Shown here: one piece after another, positions 34,329 through 42,673 of the stretch
How positions within the stretch are numbered: the stretch's first letter is position 1
Layout of the letters: each line of letters opens with the position of its first letter
Source of the DNA: CAVZCC01 sp963773765
GTDB taxonomy: Bacteria > Actinomycetota > Acidimicrobiia > Acidimicrobiales > Microtrichaceae
Direction: 5' to 3'
Assembly: GCA_963773765.1 (NCBI GenBank)
Contig: CAVZCC010000008.1
Coordinates: 395,801 to 459,800 of the forward strand
Length of the DNA: 64,000 nucleotides
Program-made: the position numbers and the translations under genes
The notes under the pieces: model-generated
Databases searched by the model: none
The model's input: only the letters and a program-made list of their open reading frames with translations
What the model was told of the DNA's origin: nothing

Positions 34329-35036
34329 TCAGCCCGCCGGCCCGGGCCGGAGCAGCCCCAGGTCGGCCCGAGCGACCAGGCCCAGGTCCACGGCGTGGTC
34401 CACCAGTCGGCGCCGGCGGTCCGAGGCCAGGCGTCCCAGGTCACCGTGCACACCCCGCACGCCCGCGCGGTGGAGCTTCTCGCACAGGTGGTCGAGCTTC
34501 CGGTTGAACTTGGCCAGGGTCCAACCCATGGCAGCAGCGCACTCACGGTTGGACGGCACGGGGGCACCTCGGTCCGCGGGCCGGATCAGGCGGTGCTCGC
34601 ACAACGCCACCAGCAGCAGCCGTTGGTCGTCGTTGAGCTCGACCCGTCCCCAGTCCAGGGTCACCGGGGCATCGGTCCCGTCCGGGCCCCGGAGGTCCGC
34701 CAACCGTTCCTGGTCCTCCAGCGCCCCCTCCAACTCGTACGAGGACGGCCCGGCGCTGAACGCGAGCAGGAAGCCGGCGTGCACCAGTGCGGCGGACGAG
34801 CCCGGTCCCAGGGTCGCGGAGCTGGACCCGTCGCGGTCCAGCACCGTGACCGGCGTCGTGCGCCCGACGTTGTGCAGCCACCAGGACCCGCCGCGGTGGG
34901 CGATGCGGCCCACCACCCGATGGAGGTAGGGGTTGTCGTCCACCTCCAGGTCACCCGAGCGCCCGAAGGTGAGCTCGTGGCCGGGCGCCACGGTGTGCTC
35001 CTCGCCGCAGAACTCCACGAACACCCGTCCTGACAT
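34329..35036 (-). CDS. FHA domain protein with C-terminal DNA-binding-like region
   Basis: 235 residues from ATG 35036 (GGAGG upstream). Residues ~1-105 are FHA-like: LTFGRSGDLEVDDNPYLHRVVGRI, then GGSWWLHNVGRTTPVTV; the usual GRS...SRxH...N pattern is kept except that the Ser-Arg pair before His is changed to Tyr-Leu. The C-terminal part (QRLLLVALCEHRL, PSNRECAAAMGWTLAKFNRKLDHLCEKLH) is a helix-turn-helix-like segment. FHA proteins read phosphothreonine and accompany many type VII clusters. It converges on the EccC-like gene with a 42-base gap. Confidence 0.78.
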   Translation of the reverse strand: MSGRVFVEFCGEEHTVAPGHELTFGRSGDLEVDDNPYLHRVVGRIAHRGGSWWLHNVGRTTPVTVLDRDGSSSATLGPGSSAALVHAGFLLAFSAGPSSYELEGALEDQERLADLRGPDGTDAPVTLDWGRVELNDDQRLLLVALCEHRLIRPADRGAPVPSNRECAAAMGWTLAKFNRKLDHLCEKLHRAGVRGVHGDLGRLASDRRRRLVDHAVDLGLVARADLGLLRPGPAG

Positions 35037-35180
35037 GCATCCCTCCCGGAACCCGGAGGAACCGCGTCCCCCCACTCACGACTGACATAGTGTTTCGTGT
35101 TGTTCCATGACATGCCAGTCGGCAGGGCGGCCGGGCCTGCGGTTCGGTCCCGACCGCCGGCGTGGTGCAGGCTGGAGCCC

Positions 35181-35474
35181 GTGCCCGATCCGTCCGCCCG
35201 CGACCATCCCGATGACCCGCACGACCCGGTGGTGGTGCGCCGGGCCATGGTCAAGCGCTGGTGCGACCTGGGCCAGCGGGTGGGCTACCTGTGCTTCGCG
35301 GCCTCGGTGGTGCTGTTCGTGATCGGCTTCATCGTCCAGTTCCCGTCCTGGCTGGTCACCGTGATCATCGTGTTGATGGTGGCGGGGTCCAGCGTGCTGC
35401 TGCCCGCCATCATCCTGGGCTACGCCGCCACCGCGGCGGAGAAGGAGGAGCGGGGCGAGAAGTTCGGCTACTGA
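35181..35474 (+). CDS. Small two-helix membrane protein
   Basis: 97 residues from GTG 35181; GTG 35097 and ATG 35248 are alternatives, with TAGTGT close upstream of the first. An acidic His/Asp/Pro-rich start is followed by VKRWCDLGQRVGYLCFAASVVLFVIGFIV and LVTVIIVLMVAGSSVLLPAIILGY, two membrane helices, and a charged tail (EKEERGEKFGY). I do not recognise a family name, although small proteins of this layout are common in actinobacteria. Its end overlaps the convergent gene by 7 bases. Confidence 0.65.
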   Translation: MPDPSARDHPDDPHDPVVVRRAMVKRWCDLGQRVGYLCFAASVVLFVIGFIVQFPSWLVTVIIVLMVAGSSVLLPAIILGYAATAAEKEERGEKFGY

Positions 35475-36475
35475 GCCGGACCGGCCACGTCGGTCACCGA
35501 CGCCACGCGCCAGACGGGCTCGACCACGTACTCCGGGCCCGCCACCACCCCGCAGGTGGGCATCGGGATGTGGCGGTCGACCTCCACCCGCACCTCCAAC
35601 GCCACCTCCCGGCCGTCCGCCAGCGCCCCGTCGATCCGGACCGTCGTCGCCAGCGTGTCCCGTTCGTACGCCACCACGCGGGCCGTCCGGCGGGCCCCCG
35701 TCCAGTCCCACCCCGTGGCCACCAGCGCGGCCCGGTCCGCGGCCTGGGCCGGGCCGCCGTCCAGGAGCGAGGTGCCCCGGCAGTGGGCGGCGAAGTCCGA
35801 CGGCGGCCCGGTGCGGCCGGCCAGCCGCTGCGCGAGCTCCGCGGTCAGGTGGGCCCAGCCGTAGCCGTCGGGAAGGGTGAGCGCCGTGGGCGCGAAGCGA
35901 TGGCCGCCGGTGTGGGAGCACCGCCAGAGCCGCGTGGAGGCATCGGGGGTGGCCGCCAACAGGCCCTCCAGCTCCTGGTGCATGGCAGCGCCCAGGCTGC
36001 CGCAGCAGGCATCGCGGCGGCCGTGGGTGCACACCATCAGGTCCACCGTGTCGGCGGGGACCGCCACCCGGTCGCGGTCGAAGCGGGCGACGGCCGGGGC
36101 GTCGTCGTCCAGCAGGGCCCGGCACAACGACACCAGACCCGCCGGGTCCACCCGCCACTCCCGCCGCCCGAAGGGACGGGCCACACCGACCGGGCGGTCG
36201 AACGCCAGCACCGTGACCGAGCCGTCCGTGCCGGGCGCGGGGACCAGTCCCATCGGCCGCCACCGCCGCCCGTCCGGCGCGGTCACCGACGGGGCCTTCT
36301 CCATGAGCGACCGGAACGGCTCGCACGTGGAGATGTCCTTGTCCCACGGCAGGGGGACCTCCACGCACAGGAAGGCGTCGTAGTCGCCGGCGCTGCCGAT
36401 GGGATCGGCAGCCTGGGAGCCGTGGAAGGGGGCACACCGGACCTTGGTGATGTGCAGGTCCGCAGCAAGGTCCAT
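35468..36475 (-). CDS. Sucrase/ferredoxin-like family protein
   Basis: 335 residues. The C-T-H-G-x-R-D-x-C-C-G motif (VCTHGRRDACCGSLG) in the middle and the following CSHTGGHRFAPTALTLPDGYGW block are diagnostic of the thioredoxin-like [2Fe-2S] sucrase/ferredoxin-like family. N-terminal and C-terminal parts add a conserved second domain. The name is historical; the biochemical role is not established. The ATG at 36475 has TAGTCT 8 bases upstream. It is divergent from a TetR gene, with a GTTACC/GGTAAC palindrome between them that may control both. Confidence 0.85.
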   Translation of the reverse strand: MDLAADLHITKVRCAPFHGSQAADPIGSAGDYDAFLCVEVPLPWDKDISTCEPFRSLMEKAPSVTAPDGRRWRPMGLVPAPGTDGSVTVLAFDRPVGVARPFGRREWRVDPAGLVSLCRALLDDDAPAVARFDRDRVAVPADTVDLMVCTHGRRDACCGSLGAAMHQELEGLLAATPDASTRLWRCSHTGGHRFAPTALTLPDGYGWAHLTAELAQRLAGRTGPPSDFAAHCRGTSLLDGGPAQAADRAALVATGWDWTGARRTARVVAYERDTLATTVRIDGALADGREVALEVRVEVDRHIPMPTCGVVAGPEYVVEPVWRVASVTDVAGPAQ

Positions 36476-36483
36476 GGGCGCGG

Positions 36484-36547
36484 AGACTACGCCGGGCCGC
36501 CGGGGCCGAGGGTGGCATCGTGGCAGGGAGTTACCAGCGGGTAACCT
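36484..36547. promoter_or_regulatory. Divergent promoter with TetR-type operator
   Basis: GTTACC (36530-36535) and GGTAAC (36540-36545) are exact inverted repeats 4 bases apart. The rightward -10 box TAACCT (36542-36547) overlaps the right arm, so a bound repressor would block it. Leftward, TAGTCT (reverse of 36484-36489) precedes the sucrase/ferredoxin gene. Autorepression by the TetR protein is the natural reading. Confidence 0.55.
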
Positions 36548-36578
36548 CTGGGACACCCTCCGGGTCACACCACCTGCC

Positions 36579-37157
36579 ATGCGACTTCCTGCTGCCCAAC
36601 GACGCACCCAACTGCTCGACACCGCCGTGACCGTGTTCGCGGACAAGGGCTACCACGCCACCTCCATGAACGACGTGGCGGAGGCGGCCGGGGTGACCAA
36701 GCCGGTGCTCTACCAGCACTTCAGCTCCAAGCGGGAGCTGTTCGTGGAGTTGCTGACCGAGATCGGCACCGCGCTGCGGGAGACCATCGCCAAGGCCACG
36801 GCGGACGCGGCCGGACCCCGCCAGCAGATCGAGAACGGCTTCCGGGCCTACTTCCACTTCGTGGGGGACCGCACCGACGCCTTCCGGGTGCTGTTCGGCT
36901 CCGGTGCCCGCCGCGACCCCGAGTTCGCCCCGTTCGCCCGCGCGGTGGAGGCCTCCATCGCCGACGCCATCGCCGAGCTCATCGTGGTGGACGGCCGGCC
37001 GGCAGAGCACCGCCAGGTGCTGGCCCACGGCATCGTGGGCATGACCGAGGCCGCATCGCGGTACTGGCTGGCCCACGACCGGGAGCCGGACATCGACACG
37101 CTGGCGGCGCAACTGTCCGGACTGGCCTGGTCCGGCATGAGGGGACTGGACCGATGA
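36579..37157 (+). CDS. TetR family transcriptional regulator
   Basis: 192 residues. The N-terminal helix-turn-helix is standard: RRTQLLDTAVTVFADKGYHATSMNDVAEAAGVTKPVLYQHFSSKRELF. The C-terminal ligand/dimer domain contains the FRAYFHFVGDRTDAFRVLFGSG segment common to a large actinobacterial TetR subgroup. ATG 36579 is the only start that keeps the normal TetR N-terminus. Its stop overlaps the pyrophosphatase ATG (ATGA), so the two are translated together. Ligand unknown. Confidence 0.92.
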   Translation: MRLPAAQRRTQLLDTAVTVFADKGYHATSMNDVAEAAGVTKPVLYQHFSSKRELFVELLTEIGTALRETIAKATADAAGPRQQIENGFRAYFHFVGDRTDAFRVLFGSGARRDPEFAPFARAVEASIADAIAELIVVDGRPAEHRQVLAHGIVGMTEAASRYWLAHDREPDIDTLAAQLSGLAWSGMRGLDR

Positions 37158-37654
37158 GCGACGACGGACCCGGCTGGTTCGAGGTGGTGGTGGAGATCCC
37201 CCAGGGGTCCCGCAACAAGTACGAGATCGACCACGACACCGGCGCGGCCTGGCTGGACCGCCACCTGTTCGCCGCCACCGTCTACCCGGCCGAGTACGGG
37301 TTCTTCCCCGACACCCTGGCCGAGGACGGCGACCCGCTGGACGCGCTGGTCCTGTTGGAGGACCCGACCTTCCCGGGCTGCCACGTCCGGGCCCGTCCCG
37401 TGGCGCAGCTGGAGATGACCGACGAGGCCGGACGGGACGTGAAGGTCCTGTGCGTGATCGCCGGTGACCCGCGGTGGGAGGCGATCCAGGACCTGGGCGA
37501 CGTCGACCCGTTCCTGTTGTCGGAGATCCACCACTTCTTCACGGTCTACAAGGACCTGGAGCCGGGCAAGGGCTCCGAGATCGGCGACTGGACCGGCCGG
37601 GAGGACGCCCTGGCCAGCATCGCCGCGGCCAAGGCCGCCTTCCCCGGCCACTGA
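37154..37654 (+). CDS. ppa: Inorganic pyrophosphatase (family I)
   Basis: 166 residues, the normal size for bacterial family I enzymes. It shows EIPQGSRNKYEID, YPAEYGFFPDTLAEDGDPLDALVLLED with the D-G-D-P-L-D metal site, and KDVKVLCV-type and IHHFFTVYKDLEPGK blocks. It hydrolyses pyrophosphate to drive biosynthetic reactions in the cytoplasm. Overlap with a TetR gene is unusual for a housekeeping gene and implies shared regulation. Confidence 0.96.
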   Translation: MSDDGPGWFEVVVEIPQGSRNKYEIDHDTGAAWLDRHLFAATVYPAEYGFFPDTLAEDGDPLDALVLLEDPTFPGCHVRARPVAQLEMTDEAGRDVKVLCVIAGDPRWEAIQDLGDVDPFLLSEIHHFFTVYKDLEPGKGSEIGDWTGREDALASIAAAKAAFPGH

Positions 37655-37710
37655 CCGGGAGCGGGGCGCCAGGGGTGGGTGCCCGATGGTGCGTCCACGG
37701 AGAGCCCGGG

Positions 37711-37716
37711 TATAGG
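37711..37716 (+). promoter_or_regulatory. Probable -10 box TATAGG
   Basis: It sits in an AT-richer pocket 105 bases before the transporter ATG. A CCGGG/CCCGG inverted repeat brackets it. The leader downstream is GC-rich with no recognised riboswitch. Confidence 0.4.
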
Positions 37717-37820
37717 TTCCCGGACTGTCATCCTCCGGCAATGGGGCCGGGGCCACCCCCTCCGGATGCGGTCAGGGCCACACCGCCGCCGGCACGGCAC
37801 CAGCGGAGTCACTTCCACAC

Positions 37821-39866
37821 ATGGCATCCACGCTCAAGCGGATCCTGATCGGTCGCCCCCTCGCCACCGACGAGGCCGACCACCAGCGCATCTCCAAGCC
37901 CATCGGCCTCGCCGTCTTCTCGTCCGACGCCATCTCGTCCACGGCCTACGCGACGGGCGAGATCCTGATCGTGCTCGTCGGCGCGGCGGGCATGGTGCAG
38001 GCCAACGGCGAGGCCACCACGAACCTGCTCAAGCCCATCGCGGTGCTGGTGGTCATCCTGCTCGCGCTGGTGGCCAACTCCTACCGGGAGACCATCCACG
38101 CCTACCCCGACGGTGGCGGCGCCTACGTGGTGGCCCGGGAGAACCTGGGCGAGACGCCGTCGCTCGTCGCCGGTGCCTCCCTGCTGATCGACTACGTGCT
38201 GACCGTGGCCGTGTCCGTGGCGGCCGGCGTGCTGGCCATCTACTCGGTGTTCAGCTGGCTCGAGCCGTACCGGGTGCTGCTCTGCCTGTTCTTCGTCGGG
38301 GTGCTCACCATCGGCAACCTGCGGGGCGTGAAGGAGTCGGGCAAGGTCTTCGCCGTCCCCACCTACATCTACATCATCGCCCTGGTGGCCTTCATCGGCT
38401 GGGCCGTGGTGCAGAAGGTGCGGGGCACCCTCCCGGTGTTCGACCCCACCACGGAGAGCGCCGTCGAGCAGATCAAGGAGATCCAGTCGGAGCACGGGCC
38501 GTTCATCGGCGGGATCTCGTTGTTCATCTTCGCCCGGGCCTTCGCCTCCGGCGCGGTGGCCCTGTCCGGCGTGGAGGCCATCTCCAACGGCATCCCGGCG
38601 TTCCGCAAGCCCACCTCCAAGAACGCGGCCCAGACGCTGGGATGGATGGCCGTCATCCTCGGCACCACGTTCTTCATGATCAGCTTCATCGCCGCCTGGA
38701 TGAAGCCCATCCCGACCGAGGCCGAATCCGCCCTGTCCACCATGGGCCGGGCCCTGTACGGCGGGTCCAACCCGATGTACTTCATCCTGCAGTTCGCCAC
38801 CATGGCGATCCTGATCCTGGCCGCCAACACCGCCTACGCCGACTTCCCCCGGCTGGCAGCGATCATCGGCCGGGACGGCTTCCTGCCCCGTCAGTTCGCC
38901 AACCGCGGCGACCGCCTGGTGTTCTCCAACGGCGTGCTGATCCTGGCCGGCGCCGCCTCCATCCTGCTGATCGCCTTCCAGGGCAGCGTCACCCTGCTGA
39001 TCCCGCTCTACGCGGTGGGCGTGTTCACCAGCTTCACCATCTCCCAGACCGGCATGGTCCGCCACCACATGAAGGAGCGCCAGAAGGGCTGGAAGCTCTC
39101 GGTGGTCAACTCCACCCTGGGTGCCATCGCCACCTTCATCGTCGCCGCCGTGGTGATCGTCTCGAAGTTCGCCATCGGCGCCTGGATCATCGTGGTGCTG
39201 ATCCCCTGCATCGTGTTCGCCTTCCGGGGCGTGAAGAAGCACTACAACGGCGTGGCCAAGAAGCTGCGGGTGGATCCGTCCCACCGAGAGGACATCCGTC
39301 CCCCCGGCCACGGCGTGGTCGTGCTCGTCGGAGGTGTCAACCAGTCGTCCCTGGCCGCCATCCGCTACGCCCGCTCCGTGGGCGCCACCGACGCCGTGGC
39401 GGTGACCGTGGCGCTGGACGAGGAGCACGCGGAGCGGATCCGCGAGGCGTGGCTCCGCTACGACATCCAGTTCCCACTGGAGATCATCGAGTCGCCGTAC
39501 CGGGACCTGACCAACACCGTCGAGGACTACCTGGACGAGCTCGACAGCCGCTGGGGCCACGACTACGTCACGGTGGTCATCCCCGAGTTCGTCCTGCCCC
39601 ACTGGTGGCAGGGCATCTTCCACAACCAGTCGGCCCTGGCCCTGAAGCTGGCGCTCAAGTTCCGCAAGGACACCGTGGTGGTCAACGTGCCGTTCCACCT
39701 CGGCGAGGACGAGGACCGCCCCGGCATGTCGGCGGAGTCGCTCGGCCTGCCCGGGCACCACGCCGACCAGCAGCCGACCGTGGACCGGGTGGAGCCGGTG
39801 GGGGCCGACGCGTCCGCCGCCGCCGACGCGGGCCCGGCCCTGGACCCGCCGGCCGCCCCCGCCTGA
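37821..39866 (+). CDS. KimA-like APC superfamily transporter
   Basis: 681 residues. About 12 membrane helices occupy residues ~35-470, then a ~190-residue cytoplasmic domain. The start KRILIGRPL, SSDAISSTAYATGEILIVL, IHAYPDGGGAYVVARENLGE, SLLIDYVLTVAVSVAAGV and ALSGVEAISNGIPAFRKPT closely follow KimA of Bacillus, a potassium importer, and related APC permeases once called amino-acid transporters. The soluble C-terminal part (VVVLVGGVNQSSLAAIRYARSVGATDAVAV) resembles a UspA-like fold; KimA binds c-di-AMP through its C-terminal domain. Potassium is the best guess for substrate; amino acids remain possible. Confidence 0.82.
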   Translation: MASTLKRILIGRPLATDEADHQRISKPIGLAVFSSDAISSTAYATGEILIVLVGAAGMVQANGEATTNLLKPIAVLVVILLALVANSYRETIHAYPDGGGAYVVARENLGETPSLVAGASLLIDYVLTVAVSVAAGVLAIYSVFSWLEPYRVLLCLFFVGVLTIGNLRGVKESGKVFAVPTYIYIIALVAFIGWAVVQKVRGTLPVFDPTTESAVEQIKEIQSEHGPFIGGISLFIFARAFASGAVALSGVEAISNGIPAFRKPTSKNAAQTLGWMAVILGTTFFMISFIAAWMKPIPTEAESALSTMGRALYGGSNPMYFILQFATMAILILAANTAYADFPRLAAIIGRDGFLPRQFANRGDRLVFSNGVLILAGAASILLIAFQGSVTLLIPLYAVGVFTSFTISQTGMVRHHMKERQKGWKLSVVNSTLGAIATFIVAAVVIVSKFAIGAWIIVVLIPCIVFAFRGVKKHYNGVAKKLRVDPSHREDIRPPGHGVVVLVGGVNQSSLAAIRYARSVGATDAVAVTVALDEEHAERIREAWLRYDIQFPLEIIESPYRDLTNTVEDYLDELDSRWGHDYVTVVIPEFVLPHWWQGIFHNQSALALKLALKFRKDTVVVNVPFHLGEDEDRPGMSAESLGLPGHHADQQPTVDRVEPVGADASAAADAGPALDPPAAPA

Positions 39867-39875
39867 CGATCCGCC

Positions 39876-39901
39876 GTTTTCCGGGAAACCGTCGATAGCG
39901 T
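39876..39901 (+). promoter_or_regulatory. Inverted repeat and -10 box before the DUF5684 gene
   Basis: GTTTTCC/GGGAAAC (39876-39889) is a loopless 14-bp palindrome with one G-T pair, 10 bases after the transporter stop. TAGCGT (39896-39901) follows as a possible -10 box, with GGGGG before the ATG. It could be an operator. Confidence 0.35.
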
Positions 39902-39931
39902 CGAACCACATTCGACTTACGGGGGTAACCC

Positions 39932-40360
39932 ATGATTGCAGTGCTCCAGACACTGGCCCAGACCGACACCGACAGCGCCGCCAGCGGCGGTGCCCTCTTC
40001 GGGATCGGCATCTTCTACCTGATCCTGCTCGTGCTCTTCTGCGTGGGCTACTGGAAGGTCTTCACCAAGATCGGCCTGCCGGGCTGGATGGGCATCATCC
40101 CGTTCGTCAACGTCTACATGCTGTTCAAGGCCCGGGGGAACCGCGAGCCGATCGTGTGGACCATCCTGATGCTCATCCCGTGCATCAACATCATCGCGGC
40201 CTGGTTCCTGGCCAACGACACCGCCGAGCTGTTCGACAAGGAACTGGGCTGGAAGATCTTCCTGTTCATCTTCCCCGGCATCTCCCACCTGGTGCTGGGC
40301 TTCGGTGACTCCCAGGTCAACCCGGCCAACGTCGCCCCCGGCGTCGTCGGCTCCCACTGA
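39932..40360 (+). CDS. DUF5684-family membrane protein
   Basis: 142 residues. Three or four helices, with the diagnostic stretch YWKVFTKIGLPGWMGIIPFVNVYMLFKARG: a G-x-P-G-W-x-x-I-P-x-x-N motif shared with DUF5684 and signal-peptidase-linked membrane proteins. There is no catalytic dyad, so it is not a peptidase itself. GGGGG is 7 bases before the ATG. Function unknown. Confidence 0.75.
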   Translation: MIAVLQTLAQTDTDSAASGGALFGIGIFYLILLVLFCVGYWKVFTKIGLPGWMGIIPFVNVYMLFKARGNREPIVWTILMLIPCINIIAAWFLANDTAELFDKELGWKIFLFIFPGISHLVLGFGDSQVNPANVAPGVVGSH

Positions 40361-40393
40361 CCAGCACGGTCTGACCAACCGGGCCTGGGACGC

Positions 40394-41440
40394 TCAGGCC
40401 TGCGCCGGGTGCTGGGGGACGTCCACGTCGATGGACGTCCCCCGGACCCGGACCTCCCGCTCGGACACCCGGGCGTAGGCCACCTGGTCGGCCTCGGTCA
40501 GGTTCCGGCCCGTGAGGCTGCGGGGCCAGCTCCGCTCCCACAGCACCGACGACAGCTCGTTGCCGTACAGGTAGAGCAGTCCGAGCAGGTAGCTCCAGGA
40601 CAGGATCCCGAACACCACGACGAACACGCCGTAGCGGTCGGAGCACTGGACGACGAACCGGTTCACGTACCACTCCCCCAGCGACTGCAGCGCGAACCAG
40701 GACAGGCCCACGAAGCCGGCGCCGGGGAGCTGCGCGGTGAACGGCACCTTGCGGGCGCACAGCAGGGCGTGCAGGCCGAGGTAGCAGAGCGCCCCGGCCA
40801 GGAACGGCAGCACGACGGCCAGGAGGCTGCCCACTGCATCCGGCGCACCACCCGCGATCCAGCTCCGGCTGCCGGACAGCACCAGGCAGAGTGCGATCAG
40901 CACGGCGCCGGGCAGGTCCCTCGCCTTGCGCAGGAACCAGTTGGGCCGGTCGAACAGCGGGACCCCCCACACGGTGTTGAGCGCCTCCTGCAGCATCTCC
41001 AGCAGCCCCAGGCCGGCCCACAGCGACACCAGGACCGAGCCGATGATGACGGGGACGCTGCCCCCCAGCTCGGCCCCCTTGAGGATCTCGTCGCCGATGA
41101 TCGGCACGTTGCTCAGCGCCGAGTCGATCAGGTTCTCCCGGAGCTCGTCGTTGTCCTGGAGGATGAGCCCGAGCACGTTCACCAGGGCGAGCAACAGCGG
41201 GAACACGGCGAAGAAACCGCGGTAGGCCAGCAACATGGCCAACTGCCCACCCCGGTCCTCGCCGTACTTCTTGAGCACGCCGTGGACCACCGCCAGCGGC
41301 GGGATCCGTCGCTGCAGGTGGTCGATGCGGTCCGACACCCGGTCGATGATGTTCTGGTCCTGCGGGGCCCCGGGAGTTCCGTCGGCCGGCTCGGGGCCGT
41401 CGGCCCCGTCGCTGCGCTGGTCGGCGGGCGTCCCGGTCAT
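40394..41440 (-). CDS. YihY/BrkB family membrane protein
   Basis: 348 residues. After an acidic soluble N-terminus, RGGQLAMLLAYRGFFAVFPLLLALVNVLGLIL is the YihY/virulence factor BrkB opening; five more helices follow with SWSYLLGLLYLYGNELSSVLWER near the end, another family block. Once annotated as RNase BN by mistake, these are integral membrane proteins of uncertain role. TACCGT lies 8 bases before the ATG. A second, shorter paralogue is at 58116-59056. Confidence 0.9.
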   Translation of the reverse strand: MTGTPADQRSDGADGPEPADGTPGAPQDQNIIDRVSDRIDHLQRRIPPLAVVHGVLKKYGEDRGGQLAMLLAYRGFFAVFPLLLALVNVLGLILQDNDELRENLIDSALSNVPIIGDEILKGAELGGSVPVIIGSVLVSLWAGLGLLEMLQEALNTVWGVPLFDRPNWFLRKARDLPGAVLIALCLVLSGSRSWIAGGAPDAVGSLLAVVLPFLAGALCYLGLHALLCARKVPFTAQLPGAGFVGLSWFALQSLGEWYVNRFVVQCSDRYGVFVVVFGILSWSYLLGLLYLYGNELSSVLWERSWPRSLTGRNLTEADQVAYARVSEREVRVRGTSIDVDVPQHPAQA

Positions 41441-41448
41441 CGGCACCG

Positions 41449-41454
41449 ACGGTA
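41449..41454 (-). promoter_or_regulatory. Near-leaderless -10 box TACCGT
   Basis: Reverse complement of 41449-41454, 8 bases before the YihY ATG, within the same GGTACCGT octamer that precedes the sortase gene. Confidence 0.45.
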
Positions 41455-41554
41455 CCCGTGACCCCGCTCGCCCATGGGTGACGCCTCCCCCGGACCCGCC
41501 CGTGCCCAGCCACCTCGTGTCCAGCACGCAGTGGCGGGAACACCCAGGTCGCGC

Positions 41555-41995
41555 CTACGACGGTGACTCCGGCACCCCGGCGGCGCGCAGCCGGTCGGCG
41601 ACCTCCGCCGGGACGGTCACCGTCCATCCGTCGGCCGCCAACGCGCCCCGACCGAGGTCGAACGTGGCGGCCTCCACACCCTGGGTACGGAGCCTGAAGC
41701 GCCATCGTGCTCCCTGGTCCAGGACGTCCACCGTGGATCGTTCGGTCCCGCGTTCGGCCGTGCTCAGTTCCACCCATCCTCCACCGGCCCCGTCGCTCAC
41801 CAGCACCTGGAAGTCCCACGGGAGCGGGTTGACCACACGCAGACCCTCCACCCGGGCAGGCTCCCGAACCAGGACGGAGCCGACGAGGGCAGCGACCACG
41901 GCTGCGAACAGGACCCACGGTGGGTCGGTGCCGAACAGTCCTCGGGCCCGTCCTCGGCGGGACGGCGGTCGTTGGGGTGCGCGCAAGCGGTTCAC
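41555..41995 (-). CDS. Small membrane-anchored protein, unknown
   Basis: 146 residues from GTG 41995, with AGGAG 6 bases upstream. A very basic N-terminus precedes one helix (WVLFAAVVAALVGSVLV); the outside part is ~100 residues of predicted strands (GLRVVNPLPWDFQVLVSDG, ARWRFRLRTQGVEAATFDLG), like a small beta-sandwich. No family recognised. It lies 66 bases after the next gene on the same strand and is probably co-transcribed with it. Confidence 0.65.
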   Translation of the reverse strand: MNRLRAPQRPPSRRGRARGLFGTDPPWVLFAAVVAALVGSVLVREPARVEGLRVVNPLPWDFQVLVSDGAGGGWVELSTAERGTERSTVDVLDQGARWRFRLRTQGVEAATFDLGRGALAADGWTVTVPAEVADRLRAAGVPESPS

Positions 41996-42061
41996 GGTGC
42001 TCCTGTGGCTGGTCGGTCGGGATGGATGGGTCCCGACCGGGACCGGAGCAGCCGTTGCCGC

Positions 42062-42508
42062 TCAGGGCCCCGCGAACGGGACGGTCAGGAACCCTGGACC
42101 AGGAGGGCCGCGTCGCCGCACGGGTCCGCGGGGCCGGGCGGGCCGGACGCGCCCCCGGGCACGGAGGGACAGGCCCACCGCTCCGAGGAACGCACCGCCG
42201 CACCCGGCGACCGGGACGGCGAGGTCGAACGGGACCGGTCCCCGGACCACGACCGGGTCCGTGACGGCCCCGTGGATCGCGGCCCCGACCGCCACACCCA
42301 CCGGCACGACACGGACCGCACCGGCGGCGTCGATCGATCCGGCCGCCGCCCTCGAGGAGGTGACCGGCGCGGGAGCCGTCACCCCGGCGACAGGGGACAG
42401 AAGGGCGTCGACCGGGCCGGACGAGGCGGGCCCGAGCAGCACGGCGCAGACCACCGCCGCGGCGATCATCACGCAGGTGGCGACGGCACGTCGCCGGCCG
42501 GTGCCCAT
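42062..42508 (-). CDS. Small membrane protein, unknown
   Basis: 148 residues from ATG 42508. TACCAT lies exactly 6 bases upstream (reverse of 42515-42520), the leaderless pattern, which favours this start over the longer frame. Helices: AVATCVMIAAAVVCAVLLG, a possible one at AVRVVPVGVAVGAAI, and DLAVPVAGCGGAFLGAVGLSL, then an Arg/Pro-rich tail. No family recognised. Confidence 0.6.
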   Translation of the reverse strand: MGTGRRRAVATCVMIAAAVVCAVLLGPASSGPVDALLSPVAGVTAPAPVTSSRAAAGSIDAAGAVRVVPVGVAVGAAIHGAVTDPVVVRGPVPFDLAVPVAGCGGAFLGAVGLSLRARGRVRPARPRGPVRRRGPPGPGFLTVPFAGP

Positions 42509-42673
42509 CGGGCGATGGTACCGGGCGGGCCCGACCCGGGGTCGGCGGCGCCCGGCCGGATCGTCGGCGACCGGCCCGGCCGGCGTGGGCACATTCGCCC
42601 GGTTGGTCCCGCCGCGGAGACCTGCCATCAATCGAGTGACGGATGGTGAGCGGGGACGGGGAAGGACCGGTCG

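Noticed and set aside
37655..37820. Possible c-di-AMP (ydaO) riboswitch before the KimA-like gene
   Set aside because: The leader after the likely -10 box is only about 100 bases and I could not find the conserved blocks of that riboswitch.
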